NCBI GenBank assembly: GCA_039198835.1
Contig: JBCCTH010000025.1
Coordinates: forward strand, 1-19,772
DNA: 19,772 nt
Direction of reading: 5' to 3'
From: Shimia_B sp039198835
GTDB taxonomy: Bacteria > Pseudomonadota > Alphaproteobacteria > Rhodobacterales > Rhodobacteraceae
In this document: positions 14,415 to 19,772 of the stretch, in pieces
Numbering within the stretch: the stretch's first letter is position 1
How the letters are laid out: every line of letters starts with the position of its first letter
The notes under the pieces: generated by a model
Database searches by the model: none
What the model saw: the letters and a program-made list of their open reading frames with translations, nothing else
Told to the model about the DNA's origin: nothing
Program-made: the position numbers and the translations under genes

Positions 14415-14477
14415 TTGCTCGAGGCTACGCCACAGAGAGGGCGCTATTATCGCGTTGCGATATCCGGGAGATCAACG

Positions 14478-14672
14478 ATGTCCTCGGCGGATACAGAAGT
14501 CGAGCGGCTCAAAGCAGATCTCGAAAAAGCGCGGCTAAAGACCAAGCTGCTCCGGGAGCAGGGTCAAAGGAAGGCGCTAGAGGGCCTGCGGCCATCCCTG
14601 TTGGAAAATTTGTGGGTCGGTCTCGCAATCGGTTTTTTCGGTGCCGCGGGCGCGTTGGTGGGCCTCGCATAA
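14478..14672 (+). CDS. Small coiled-coil, single-membrane-helix protein within the ABC operon
   Basis: This is a 64-residue protein without a recognised family. The ATG at 14478 has GGGAG seven bases upstream. Residues 5-35 form a charged heptad-like helix (TEVERLKADLEKARLKTK). They are followed by a Gly/Ala-rich membrane helix at about 46-63 (LWVGLAIGFFGAAGALVGL), so the product is probably a tail-anchored membrane microprotein. It is inserted between the ATPase gene, which ends 63 bases earlier, and the first permease gene. It resembles the ORF that follows in both sequence and architecture. A role as an accessory of the transporter is possible but unproven. Confidence 0.6.
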   Translation: MSSADTEVERLKADLEKARLKTKLLREQGQRKALEGLRPSLLENLWVGLAIGFFGAAGALVGLA

Positions 14673-14703
14673 GTTTTTCGTGCCTTGCGTGTCTAGAGGC
14701 CCG

Positions 14704-14882
14704 ATGGTCGAGAAGACCTCGAACTGACCAAGTTAAAGGCCGAGATATCCAAGCTTCGAATAGAAACCTCCAAGTCAGAGGTGGCGTCGCGCAAGTTGGA
14801 GCGCGAGCGAAAACTATATCCAGTGGTTGTCGGAACCGGGATGTTGCTTGCACTGGTCGCGATACCGCGCCTACCTCAATAG
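14704..14882 (+). pseudogene. Frameshifted second coiled-coil/membrane small ORF
   Basis: The ATG at 14704 has an AGAGG ribosome site (14695-14699) but reads only MVEKTSN before TGA. One frame over (codons starting at 14703), an open frame runs to the TAG at 14880-14882. It encodes a charged helix with TKLKAEISKLRIETSKSE, then a hydrophobic segment VVVGTGMLLALVAI. This resembles the preceding 64-residue protein (shared LKA-D/E-L/I-x-K-x-R-L/I pattern plus a membrane helix). Adding one base near 14711 would restore M-V-(D/E)-E-D-L-E-L. The frame has no ATG, GTG or TTG near its beginning. It uses codons rare in its neighbours (TTA, ATA, CTA). It is either a real single-base loss or a sequencing error. 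Confidence 0.55.
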
Positions 14883-14912
14883 GCTCTGAGGTGCGAATGG
14901 AGGTTTTTTACG

Positions 14913-16034
14913 ATGGATAAAATGCCTCATTGGGCCGATGTGCTGCTCGTTCCGTTGATCTCGCTCTTCTTGGCGGCGATCCTTTCGGCGATTGTCATCC
15001 TGGCCATCGGGGAAAACCCTCTCGAGGCGTTGGGCTACATGGTCGAGGGCGCGCTGGGCTCGACCTATGGCTGGGGTTACACCCTCTACTACGCGACCAA
15101 CTTCGCCTTCACCGGGCTCGCTGTCGCGATCGCCTTCCATGCATCGCTCTTTAACATCGGTGGTGAGGGGCAGGCGACGCTCGGGGGGCTTGGTGTGGCG
15201 CTTGTTTGCCTGGCTCTCCCCTGGCCGCATTGGTCGCTGGCGCTTCCGGCGGCTGTTCTAGGCGGGGCGGCCTTTGGCGCGGCCTGGGCTTTTATTCCCG
15301 CCTATCTTCAGGCCAAGCGTGGCAGTCACATCGTGATCACAACGATCATGTTCAACTACATCGCTTTCGCGCTCATCATTTACCTGCTCAATAATGGCCT
15401 CAAACCCATCGGACAGATGGAAAGCTCATCGGCGCGGTTTCCGGCGGGCACCAACCTTCCCACGCTGCATGAAATGCTCGCCGTCATCGGCATCCCCTTC
15501 TCAAAGGCGCCACCTGTCAACATCTCGCTCTTTCTCGCGCTGGCGGCGGCCTATGGCGTCTGGCTTCTTCTGTGGCGCACGCCGCTGGGCTTCGAGATCC
15601 GCGCTTTTGGCAAATCAGAGCCTGCCGGGCGCTATGCGGGGATTTCACCGACCAAGATCATTTTGATCACCATGCTCATTTCGGGCGGCTTGGCGGGCCT
15701 GATGGCGATCAATACCGTGATGGGCGAGGCCGAGCGGCTCGTAAATAACTCTGTGCAGAATGCGGGCTTTATCGGGATTGCAGTGGCGCTCATGGGCCGG
15801 TCGCATCCGTTAGGGATCCTGCTTGCGGCGATGCTTTTCGGCTTCCTTGTGCAAGGCGGCGCTGAGCTCGCCTTTTGGACGTCGATCCCCACAGAGCTCA
15901 TCATCGTTATCCAGGCGCTCGTGATCCTCTTCACGGGTGCGCTTGATAACATGGTGCGGATGCCGGTTGAGGCGCTGTTTGCGCGCCGCGATCGAGCGCG
16001 CAAGGCCCGCGCCCAAGCGACGGCGGCGGAGTAG
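14913..16034 (+). CDS. ABC importer permease (nucleoside-type, BPD_transp_2 family), first subunit
   Basis: This is an inner-membrane channel subunit of the BMP-type importer, with 373 residues and about eight to ten membrane helices. The first helix lies at about 10-32. The family segment LFNIGGEGQATLGG (79-92) is typical of nucleoside permeases of the YufP/NupP type. The loop EIRAFGKSEPAGRYAGIS, which would contact the ATPase, lies in the second half. The basic tail (about 353-373) is cytoplasmic. I chose the ATG at 14913, which follows GGAGG by nine bases; the frame has no better upstream start. The next permease follows after four bases. Confidence 0.93.
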   Translation: MDKMPHWADVLLVPLISLFLAAILSAIVILAIGENPLEALGYMVEGALGSTYGWGYTLYYATNFAFTGLAVAIAFHASLFNIGGEGQATLGGLGVALVCLALPWPHWSLALPAAVLGGAAFGAAWAFIPAYLQAKRGSHIVITTIMFNYIAFALIIYLLNNGLKPIGQMESSSARFPAGTNLPTLHEMLAVIGIPFSKAPPVNISLFLALAAAYGVWLLLWRTPLGFEIRAFGKSEPAGRYAGISPTKIILITMLISGGLAGLMAINTVMGEAERLVNNSVQNAGFIGIAVALMGRSHPLGILLAAMLFGFLVQGGAELAFWTSIPTELIIVIQALVILFTGALDNMVRMPVEALFARRDRARKARAQATAAE

Positions 16035-16038
16035 CACT

Positions 16039-17004
16039 ATGGATTATGCAACGCTCCTCCAGGTCCTCGATTCGACGATCCGGCTTGCCACGCCGCTCCT
16101 TCTGGCCTGCCTGGCTGGTCTTTATTCGGAACGCGCGGGGATTTTTGACATCGGCCTTGAGGGCAAGATGCTCGCGGCTGCGTTCCTCTCGGCGGCCATC
16201 GCCTTTGTGACCGGTTCGGTTTGGCTCGGCCTCTTGGCGGGTATCGCCGCATCAATGGTTCTCTCGATCATCCATGGTCTGGCGTCGATCACCTTCAGGG
16301 GCAATCAGCTTATTTCTGGCGTTGCCATCAACTTTCTCGCCTCCGGGCTCACGGTTTTGATCGCGCAGGCCTGGTTTGCGCAGGGCGGGCGGACGCCCTC
16401 GCTCTCGGGTGCGGGCCGGTTTTCACCTTGGGAATGGCCTTTCGCGGAGGCGATCATCCCGGTGCCTGTCGTGGGGCCGCTCTATAATGAGCTCATCTCG
16501 GGTCACACGGCCATCGTCTATCTCGCGCTGATCATGGTGCCGTTGAGCTGGTATGTCCTGTTTCGGACGCGCTTTGGCCTCAGGCTCCGGGCCGTGGGTG
16601 AAAACCCCGCGGCGGTGGATACTGCGGGTGTCTCTGTCGTGGGGCTGCGCTTTGCGGCGGTGGCGATCTGCGGGGTGCTTTGCGGGATCGCGGGGGCGTA
16701 TCTCGCAACCTCGCTTCAGGCCGGTTTCGTGAAAGAGATGACAGCAGGGCGTGGCTATATCGCGCTCGCCGCGCTTATCTTCGCCAAGTGGCGGCCCTGG
16801 TATGCGCTCTATGCCTGCCTGCTCTTCGGGTTCCTCCAGGCGATCGCGCTGCGGTTTCAGAACCTCGATCTCGGGCTCTTCACCGTCCCAGTCGAGTTCA
16901 TGGATGCGCTCCCCTACATTCTGACGGTGGTGATCCTCGCGGGCTTTGTGGGCAAGGCGATCCCGCCCCGCGCGGGCGGGGAGCCCTATGTGAAAGAGCG
17001 GTAA
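16039..17004 (+). CDS. ABC importer permease (nucleoside-type, BPD_transp_2 family), second subunit
   Basis: This is the second inner-membrane subunit, pairing with the first to form the channel. The 321-residue protein has about eight membrane helices. The GIFDIGLEGKMLAAAF segment (34-49) is the counterpart of the FNIGGEG motif in the first permease. The RAVGENPAAVDTAGVS loop in the second half is the ATPase contact typical of this family (YufQ/NupQ type). The ATG at 16039 follows the previous stop by four bases, with GGAG just before that stop. A longer frame from 15937 merely overlaps the first permease. This is the last gene of the importer operon. Confidence 0.93.
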   Translation: MDYATLLQVLDSTIRLATPLLLACLAGLYSERAGIFDIGLEGKMLAAAFLSAAIAFVTGSVWLGLLAGIAASMVLSIIHGLASITFRGNQLISGVAINFLASGLTVLIAQAWFAQGGRTPSLSGAGRFSPWEWPFAEAIIPVPVVGPLYNELISGHTAIVYLALIMVPLSWYVLFRTRFGLRLRAVGENPAAVDTAGVSVVGLRFAAVAICGVLCGIAGAYLATSLQAGFVKEMTAGRGYIALAALIFAKWRPWYALYACLLFGFLQAIALRFQNLDLGLFTVPVEFMDALPYILTVVILAGFVGKAIPPRAGGEPYVKER

Positions 17005-17050
17005 CAGCTCGCCCGCCCGCCAGCCAGCCAGGGTGCGCAAAGGGGCTTAA

Positions 17051-17068
17051 GGGCGCGCGAAGGCGCCC
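17051..17068 (+). other. Stem-loop downstream of the ABC importer operon
   Basis: GGGCGC (17051-17056) pairs with GCGCCC (17063-17068) around a six-base loop, 46 bases after the last permease stop. A second palindrome, GCGCTAGCGC, lies at 17075-17084. No T-run follows, so it is not a clear intrinsic terminator. It could be a processing barrier or a rho-linked structure. The rest of the 17005-17207 spacer shows nothing I can name. Confidence 0.4.
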
Positions 17069-17207
17069 AAGGGCAGCGCTAGCGCGTTGCGGCAGCATAG
17101 GCCCGCGCTAAGAGCGCCAACACGGCCAGGATAAGACGCAGTGACGGCTAGACGGGATAGCCCCGCCCGTGCCAGTGAGGAAGGACCAACGGAGCGGAAC
17201 CAGCCCG

Positions 17208-18125
17208 ATGCAAATATACCTTCCCATCGCCGAGGTTTCTGTAAACGCCTTCTTGCTTTTGGGGCTTGGCGGCGGCGTGGGCGTTTTATCGGGGATGTTT
17301 GGCGTCGGCGGCGGCTTTTTAATGACCCCGCTCCTTTTCTTCATCGGCATTCCACCGGCCGTCGCCGTGGCCACCGAGGCCAACCAGATCGTGGCCTCGT
17401 CTTTCTCGGGCGTGCTCGCCCATCTCAGACGCCGCTCGGTAGATCTCAAAATGGGGACTGTCCTTCTGATCGGGGGGCTCGTGGGGGCTGCTTTGGGCGT
17501 GGTGATTTTCAATTACCTGAAATCGCTCGGGCAGGTCGATCTGCTGGTTAAGCTTTGCTACGTCGTCTTTCTCGGGATCGTCGGCGCGCTGATGTTCATC
17601 GAGAGCCTCAACGCCTTGCGCCGCGCGCGCCAGCCACAGGCGCGGCCCCAAAGACGCAAGCACGGGCTCATCCATGCGCTGCCCTTCAAGATGCGGTTCC
17701 GCGTCTCGGGCCTTTACATCTCGGTTATCCCGCCGCTCTTGGTGGGTCTGTTCGTGGGTATTCTCGCCGCGATCATGGGGGTGGGCGGCGGTTTTATCAT
17801 GGTGCCTGCGATGATCTATTTGCTTGGCATGCCCACGAAAGTCGTCGTGGGGACCTCTCTCTTCCAGATCATCTTCGTAACCGGCTTTACCACCCTTCTC
17901 CACGCCACGACGAACTTCACGGTCGATGTCGTTCTGGCCGTTCTGCTTTTGCTCGGCGGTGTGATCGGGGCACAGGTCGGAACGATCATCGGGGCGCGCA
18001 TGAAAGCTGAGCAGCTTCGCATCCTGCTCGCGGGGATGGTGTTGCTTGTTTGCGGGCAACTCGCGCTTGATCTTTTGATCATGCCCGATGAGCTTTACTC
18101 GCTCGGGACGGAGGCAGGCCATTGA
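17208..18125 (+). CDS. TauE/SafE (TSUP)-family membrane transporter
   Basis: This is a predicted inner-membrane permease for small anions or organosulfur compounds; the family covers sulfite, sulfonates and related solutes. The 305-residue protein shows the internal duplication of the family. GMFGVGGGFLMTP (29-41) in the first half is mirrored by AIMGVGGGFIMVP (188-200) in the second, each within a helical bundle of about four membrane helices. A basic cytoplasmic loop lies between them at about 137-165. I chose the ATG at 17208 because the hydrophobic sequence begins there. A GTG at 17169 would add 13 polar residues. The stop overlaps the start of the next gene by one base, suggesting they act together. 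Confidence 0.9.
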   Translation: MQIYLPIAEVSVNAFLLLGLGGGVGVLSGMFGVGGGFLMTPLLFFIGIPPAVAVATEANQIVASSFSGVLAHLRRRSVDLKMGTVLLIGGLVGAALGVVIFNYLKSLGQVDLLVKLCYVVFLGIVGALMFIESLNALRRARQPQARPQRRKHGLIHALPFKMRFRVSGLYISVIPPLLVGLFVGILAAIMGVGGGFIMVPAMIYLLGMPTKVVVGTSLFQIIFVTGFTTLLHATTNFTVDVVLAVLLLLGGVIGAQVGTIIGARMKAEQLRILLAGMVLLVCGQLALDLLIMPDELYSLGTEAGH

Positions 18126-18889
18126 TGATCCGCATCGCAGCGCTCGCGCTTCTCTTCCTATGGCCGGGCCTCGCTGTGCCACAGAATGAAGGGATCGTCG
18201 CTGATCTGAGCCAACGGCGCGTTTCGATCACAACGACCTTCACAGGCTCCGAGATCATCATCTTTGGCGCGGTGAAGCGCGAGACGCCCGCTGCCGCCAA
18301 TGAGCCGCTCGATGTGATCATAACCGTCTCAGGCCCGTCTCAGGCTGTTTCGGTCCGCAAAAAAGACCGGGTCGCGGGCATTTGGGTGAACACGCAGGAG
18401 CAGGAGGTCGATAGCGCGCCGTCCTTCTATGCGATCATGACATCAGGCCCACTGGGCGAGATCCTCTCGGAGACAGAAGATCTCAGGCACCGGATCACGA
18501 CAACCAAGCTCATTCGCGCCGTCGATGGCGGAGCCGAAGCGGACCTGGAAGATTTCACCGAGGCTTTGATCCGCATCCGCAAGGATGAAGACGTCTATCA
18601 GATCAATGAAGGCGCGGTGGCTTTCTTTGATGAAACTCTCTTTCGCTCTCAGGTGCGGTTGCCCGCCAATCTCATTGAGGGGGCCTATGAAACCCGGATC
18701 TTTCTGACCCGCGAGAAAGAGATTGTGAGCATGTTCACCACTCAGATCGACGTCAGCAAAGTGGGGCTTGAGCGCCTGCTTTACAGGCTCGCCCATGATC
18801 GCCCGCTGCTTTACGGGATCATGTCGCTGGCGATCGCCATCGCGGCAGGCTGGCTCGCTTCGGCGGCCTTTAGGCTTCTGCGCACCTGA
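18125..18889 (+). CDS. Alph_Pro_TM (TIGR02186-like) membrane-anchored periplasmic protein
   Basis: This 254-residue protein has an N-terminal signal peptide (about 1-19), a periplasmic beta-rich domain of about 200 residues, and a single C-terminal membrane helix (about 228-248, LLYGIMSLAIAIAAGWLAS). I recognise the style of the alphaproteobacterial family TIGR02186/Alph_Pro_TM from the ADLSQRRVSITTTFTGSEI opening and the overall topology. Its molecular function is unknown. The ATG at 18125 shares its A with the stop of the TSUP gene (TGATG), and the pair is probably translationally coupled. A function as an accessory of that transporter is inferred from this context. The gene ends ten bases before the convergent SDR gene. 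Confidence 0.8.
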   Translation: MIRIAALALLFLWPGLAVPQNEGIVADLSQRRVSITTTFTGSEIIIFGAVKRETPAAANEPLDVIITVSGPSQAVSVRKKDRVAGIWVNTQEQEVDSAPSFYAIMTSGPLGEILSETEDLRHRITTTKLIRAVDGGAEADLEDFTEALIRIRKDEDVYQINEGAVAFFDETLFRSQVRLPANLIEGAYETRIFLTREKEIVSMFTTQIDVSKVGLERLLYRLAHDRPLLYGIMSLAIAIAAGWLASAAFRLLRT

Positions 18890-18899
18890 ACGCGCCGCC

Positions 18900-19625
18900 T
18901 CAACCCCGCCCGATATAGGGCATGGTCGTTGCCATGATGGTCATGAATTGCACATTGGCTTCGCTTGGGAGTTCGGCCATGTTCAAGACCGCGCGCGCCG
19001 CGTCGCTCACCGCCATTGACGGCATCTTGGGAAGCCCCTCCGCGCTGCGCTTTGCGTCGAGTGCCTCGACCATGGGCGTGCGCGCATTGCCGATATCGAT
19101 CTGGCCACAGGCGATCCCGAAGTCGCGCCCATCAAGCGAGAGGGTTTTTGTGAGGCCGGTGATGGCGTGTTTCGTGCTGGTGTAAGAAACCGAGCCCTCG
19201 CGCGGCACATGCGCAGAGATCGAGCCGTTATTGATGATGCGTCCGCCCTGGGGCGTTTGCGCCCGCATTTGGCGAAACGCGGCGCGGGCGGCGAGAAACA
19301 TCCCGTTGAGATTGACATCAACGACCATGCGCCAGTCTTCATAGGTGATCTCGTCGATGGGGGCCTGTTTGCCGAACATCCCCGCATTGTTGAAGAGCAC
19401 ATCGAGGCGGCCGCGTTCGGCGGCGAGCGCCGCGACCGCCTGATCGACGGCGGCTTCATCGGTGACATCGGCGGCAAGCACTGTTGCCGCGCGCCCCTCG
19501 GCGAGTGCTTCGAGCTTGTCGCGGCTGCGCGCCAAGAGGCCCACATGCCAGCCTGCTTCCCAGAACGCGCGCGCCGCTTCGGCGCCTATGCCCTGGCTTG
19601 CGCCCGTGATCAGGATCGTCCTCAC
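18900..19625 (-). CDS. Short-chain dehydrogenase/reductase (SDR) family oxidoreductase
   Basis: This is a predicted NAD(P)-dependent oxidoreductase of unknown substrate, with 241 residues in the classical SDR range. The cofactor loop GASQGIG is at 8-14 and NNAG at 79-82. The catalytic set is Asn107 (or 105), Ser135, Tyr148 and Lys152 (YTSTK), with the Ser-Tyr spacing of 13 usual for the family. An acidic residue after the second strand is not evident: LLARSRDK (30-37) has basic residues instead, which favours NADP. The start is GTG at 19625, overlapping the helicase stop (GTGA) with a GGGGAAGAGA ribosome site upstream, so the two are coupled. It converges with the Alph_Pro_TM gene with only ten bases between. 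Confidence 0.92.
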   Translation of the reverse strand: MRTILITGASQGIGAEAARAFWEAGWHVGLLARSRDKLEALAEGRAATVLAADVTDEAAVDQAVAALAAERGRLDVLFNNAGMFGKQAPIDEITYEDWRMVVDVNLNGMFLAARAAFRQMRAQTPQGGRIINNGSISAHVPREGSVSYTSTKHAITGLTKTLSLDGRDFGIACGQIDIGNARTPMVEALDAKRSAEGLPKMPSMAVSDAARAVLNMAELPSEANVQFMTIMATTMPYIGRG

Positions 19626-19772
19626 GTCTCTTCCCCTTCCGGCGTCAGCATCAAAGGCACCTTTTCAGGCGCAAGATCAGCGGTTTGCAGAGGCTGCTCC
19701 GGCTTGGCGAGACGATTGCGCACAACCCAGATGAGCCGCTCCGAGGCCCGCGTGATCGCCACATAGGTCAGC
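19622..19772 (-). CDS. C-terminus of a superfamily 1 DNA helicase (UvrD/RecD-like), partial
   Basis: Only the last 49 codons are inside the window. The frame reads LTYVAITRASERLIWVVRNR, which is the helicase motif VI region (YVAxTRAxxRL) found at the end of UvrD/PcrA/RecD-like helicases. The arginine of TRA is the ATP-contacting one. A short tail of about 30 residues follows. It resembles the end of a RecD-like ATP-dependent helicase common in Rhodobacterales, though the type cannot be fixed from so short a piece. Its stop overlaps the GTG of the SDR gene. Confidence 0.85.
   Translation of the reverse strand, partial: LTYVAITRASERLIWVVRNRLAKPEQPLQTADLAPEKVPLMLTPEGEET

Noticed and set aside
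14704..14727. Programmed -1 frameshift joining MVEKTSN to the long frame
   Set aside because: No slippery heptamer or obvious stimulatory structure is visible before the TGA. A single-base loss or sequencing error is simpler.
17005..17207. Possible tRNA, small RNA or riboswitch in the spacer after the importer operon
   Set aside because: I found only G/C-rich stems and short CCAG repeats, with no cloverleaf or known aptamer pattern.
17319..18182. 287-codon open frame on the minus strand
   Set aside because: It is antisense to the TSUP transporter. The translation is rich in Asp, His and Arg, which is typical of the complement of membrane-protein codons.
1..19772. Defence island, phage, CRISPR or transposon
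   Set aside because: No integrase, transposase, nuclease cluster, direct-repeat array or terminal inverted repeats were seen. Composition is even apart from about 14690-14880.

Overview
The window looks like chromosomal DNA from an alphaproteobacterium of the Rhodobacterales (Rhodobacteraceae/roseobacter type). The reasons are the high G+C content, the ethylmalonyl-CoA pathway genes ecm and ccr lying together, a LuxR-type regulator beside a CtrA-like box, an Irr-like box in front of a NifU-domain gene, and a TauE/SafE transporter paired with an Alph_Pro_TM (TIGR02186-like) protein. This assignment is inference from gene content. I see no rRNA, tRNA, insertion sequence, prophage or CRISPR array, and no gene-free stretch longer than about 210 bases.

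Layout. (1) 1-2254, minus: a methyl-accepting chemotaxis protein with a NIT-type sensor, cut by the window's left edge. (2) 2388-7630: the ethylmalonyl-CoA locus. ecm and a small unknown gene are on minus. Divergent from them, on plus, are a short PlsB-like acyltransferase and ccr. Candidate operators lie upstream of both ecm and ccr, and a terminator follows ccr. (3) 7826-8702, plus: a small unknown ORF overlapping the start of a LuxR-family autoinducer-binding regulator, with an exact TTAA-N7-TTAA box in front. (4) 8820-9119: a small exported protein of unknown function. (5) 9258-11276, plus: a compact run of a NifU-domain Fe-S protein, a GFA-family zinc protein, tsaB and rimI, with an Irr-like palindrome upstream. 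(6) 11416-17004, plus: a BMP-family (nucleoside-type) ABC importer made of a binding protein, an SnoaL-like protein, a double ATPase and two permeases. Two small coiled-coil/membrane ORFs sit between the ATPase and the first permease; the second appears frameshifted. (7) 17208-18889, plus: a TauE/SafE transporter and an Alph_Pro_TM-family membrane protein. (8) 18900 to the end, minus: an SDR oxidoreductase overlapping the 3' end of a superfamily 1 helicase.

How the genes work together. Ccr carboxylates and reduces crotonyl-CoA to ethylmalonyl-CoA, and Ecm isomerises the next intermediate to methylsuccinyl-CoA, so both serve acetyl-CoA assimilation and the C4-CoA/PHB branch point. The ABC operon would import a nucleoside-like solute. 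TsaB and RimI belong to tRNA and ribosomal-protein modification.

Most of the window is ordinary core genome. I did not find a convincing new multi-gene system. The points most worth a second look are the tandem microproteins inside the ABC operon, the CtrA-like and Irr-like boxes, the shared TTGCGYAA elements and PhaR-like site at ecm/ccr, and the small ORF overlapping the LuxR gene.
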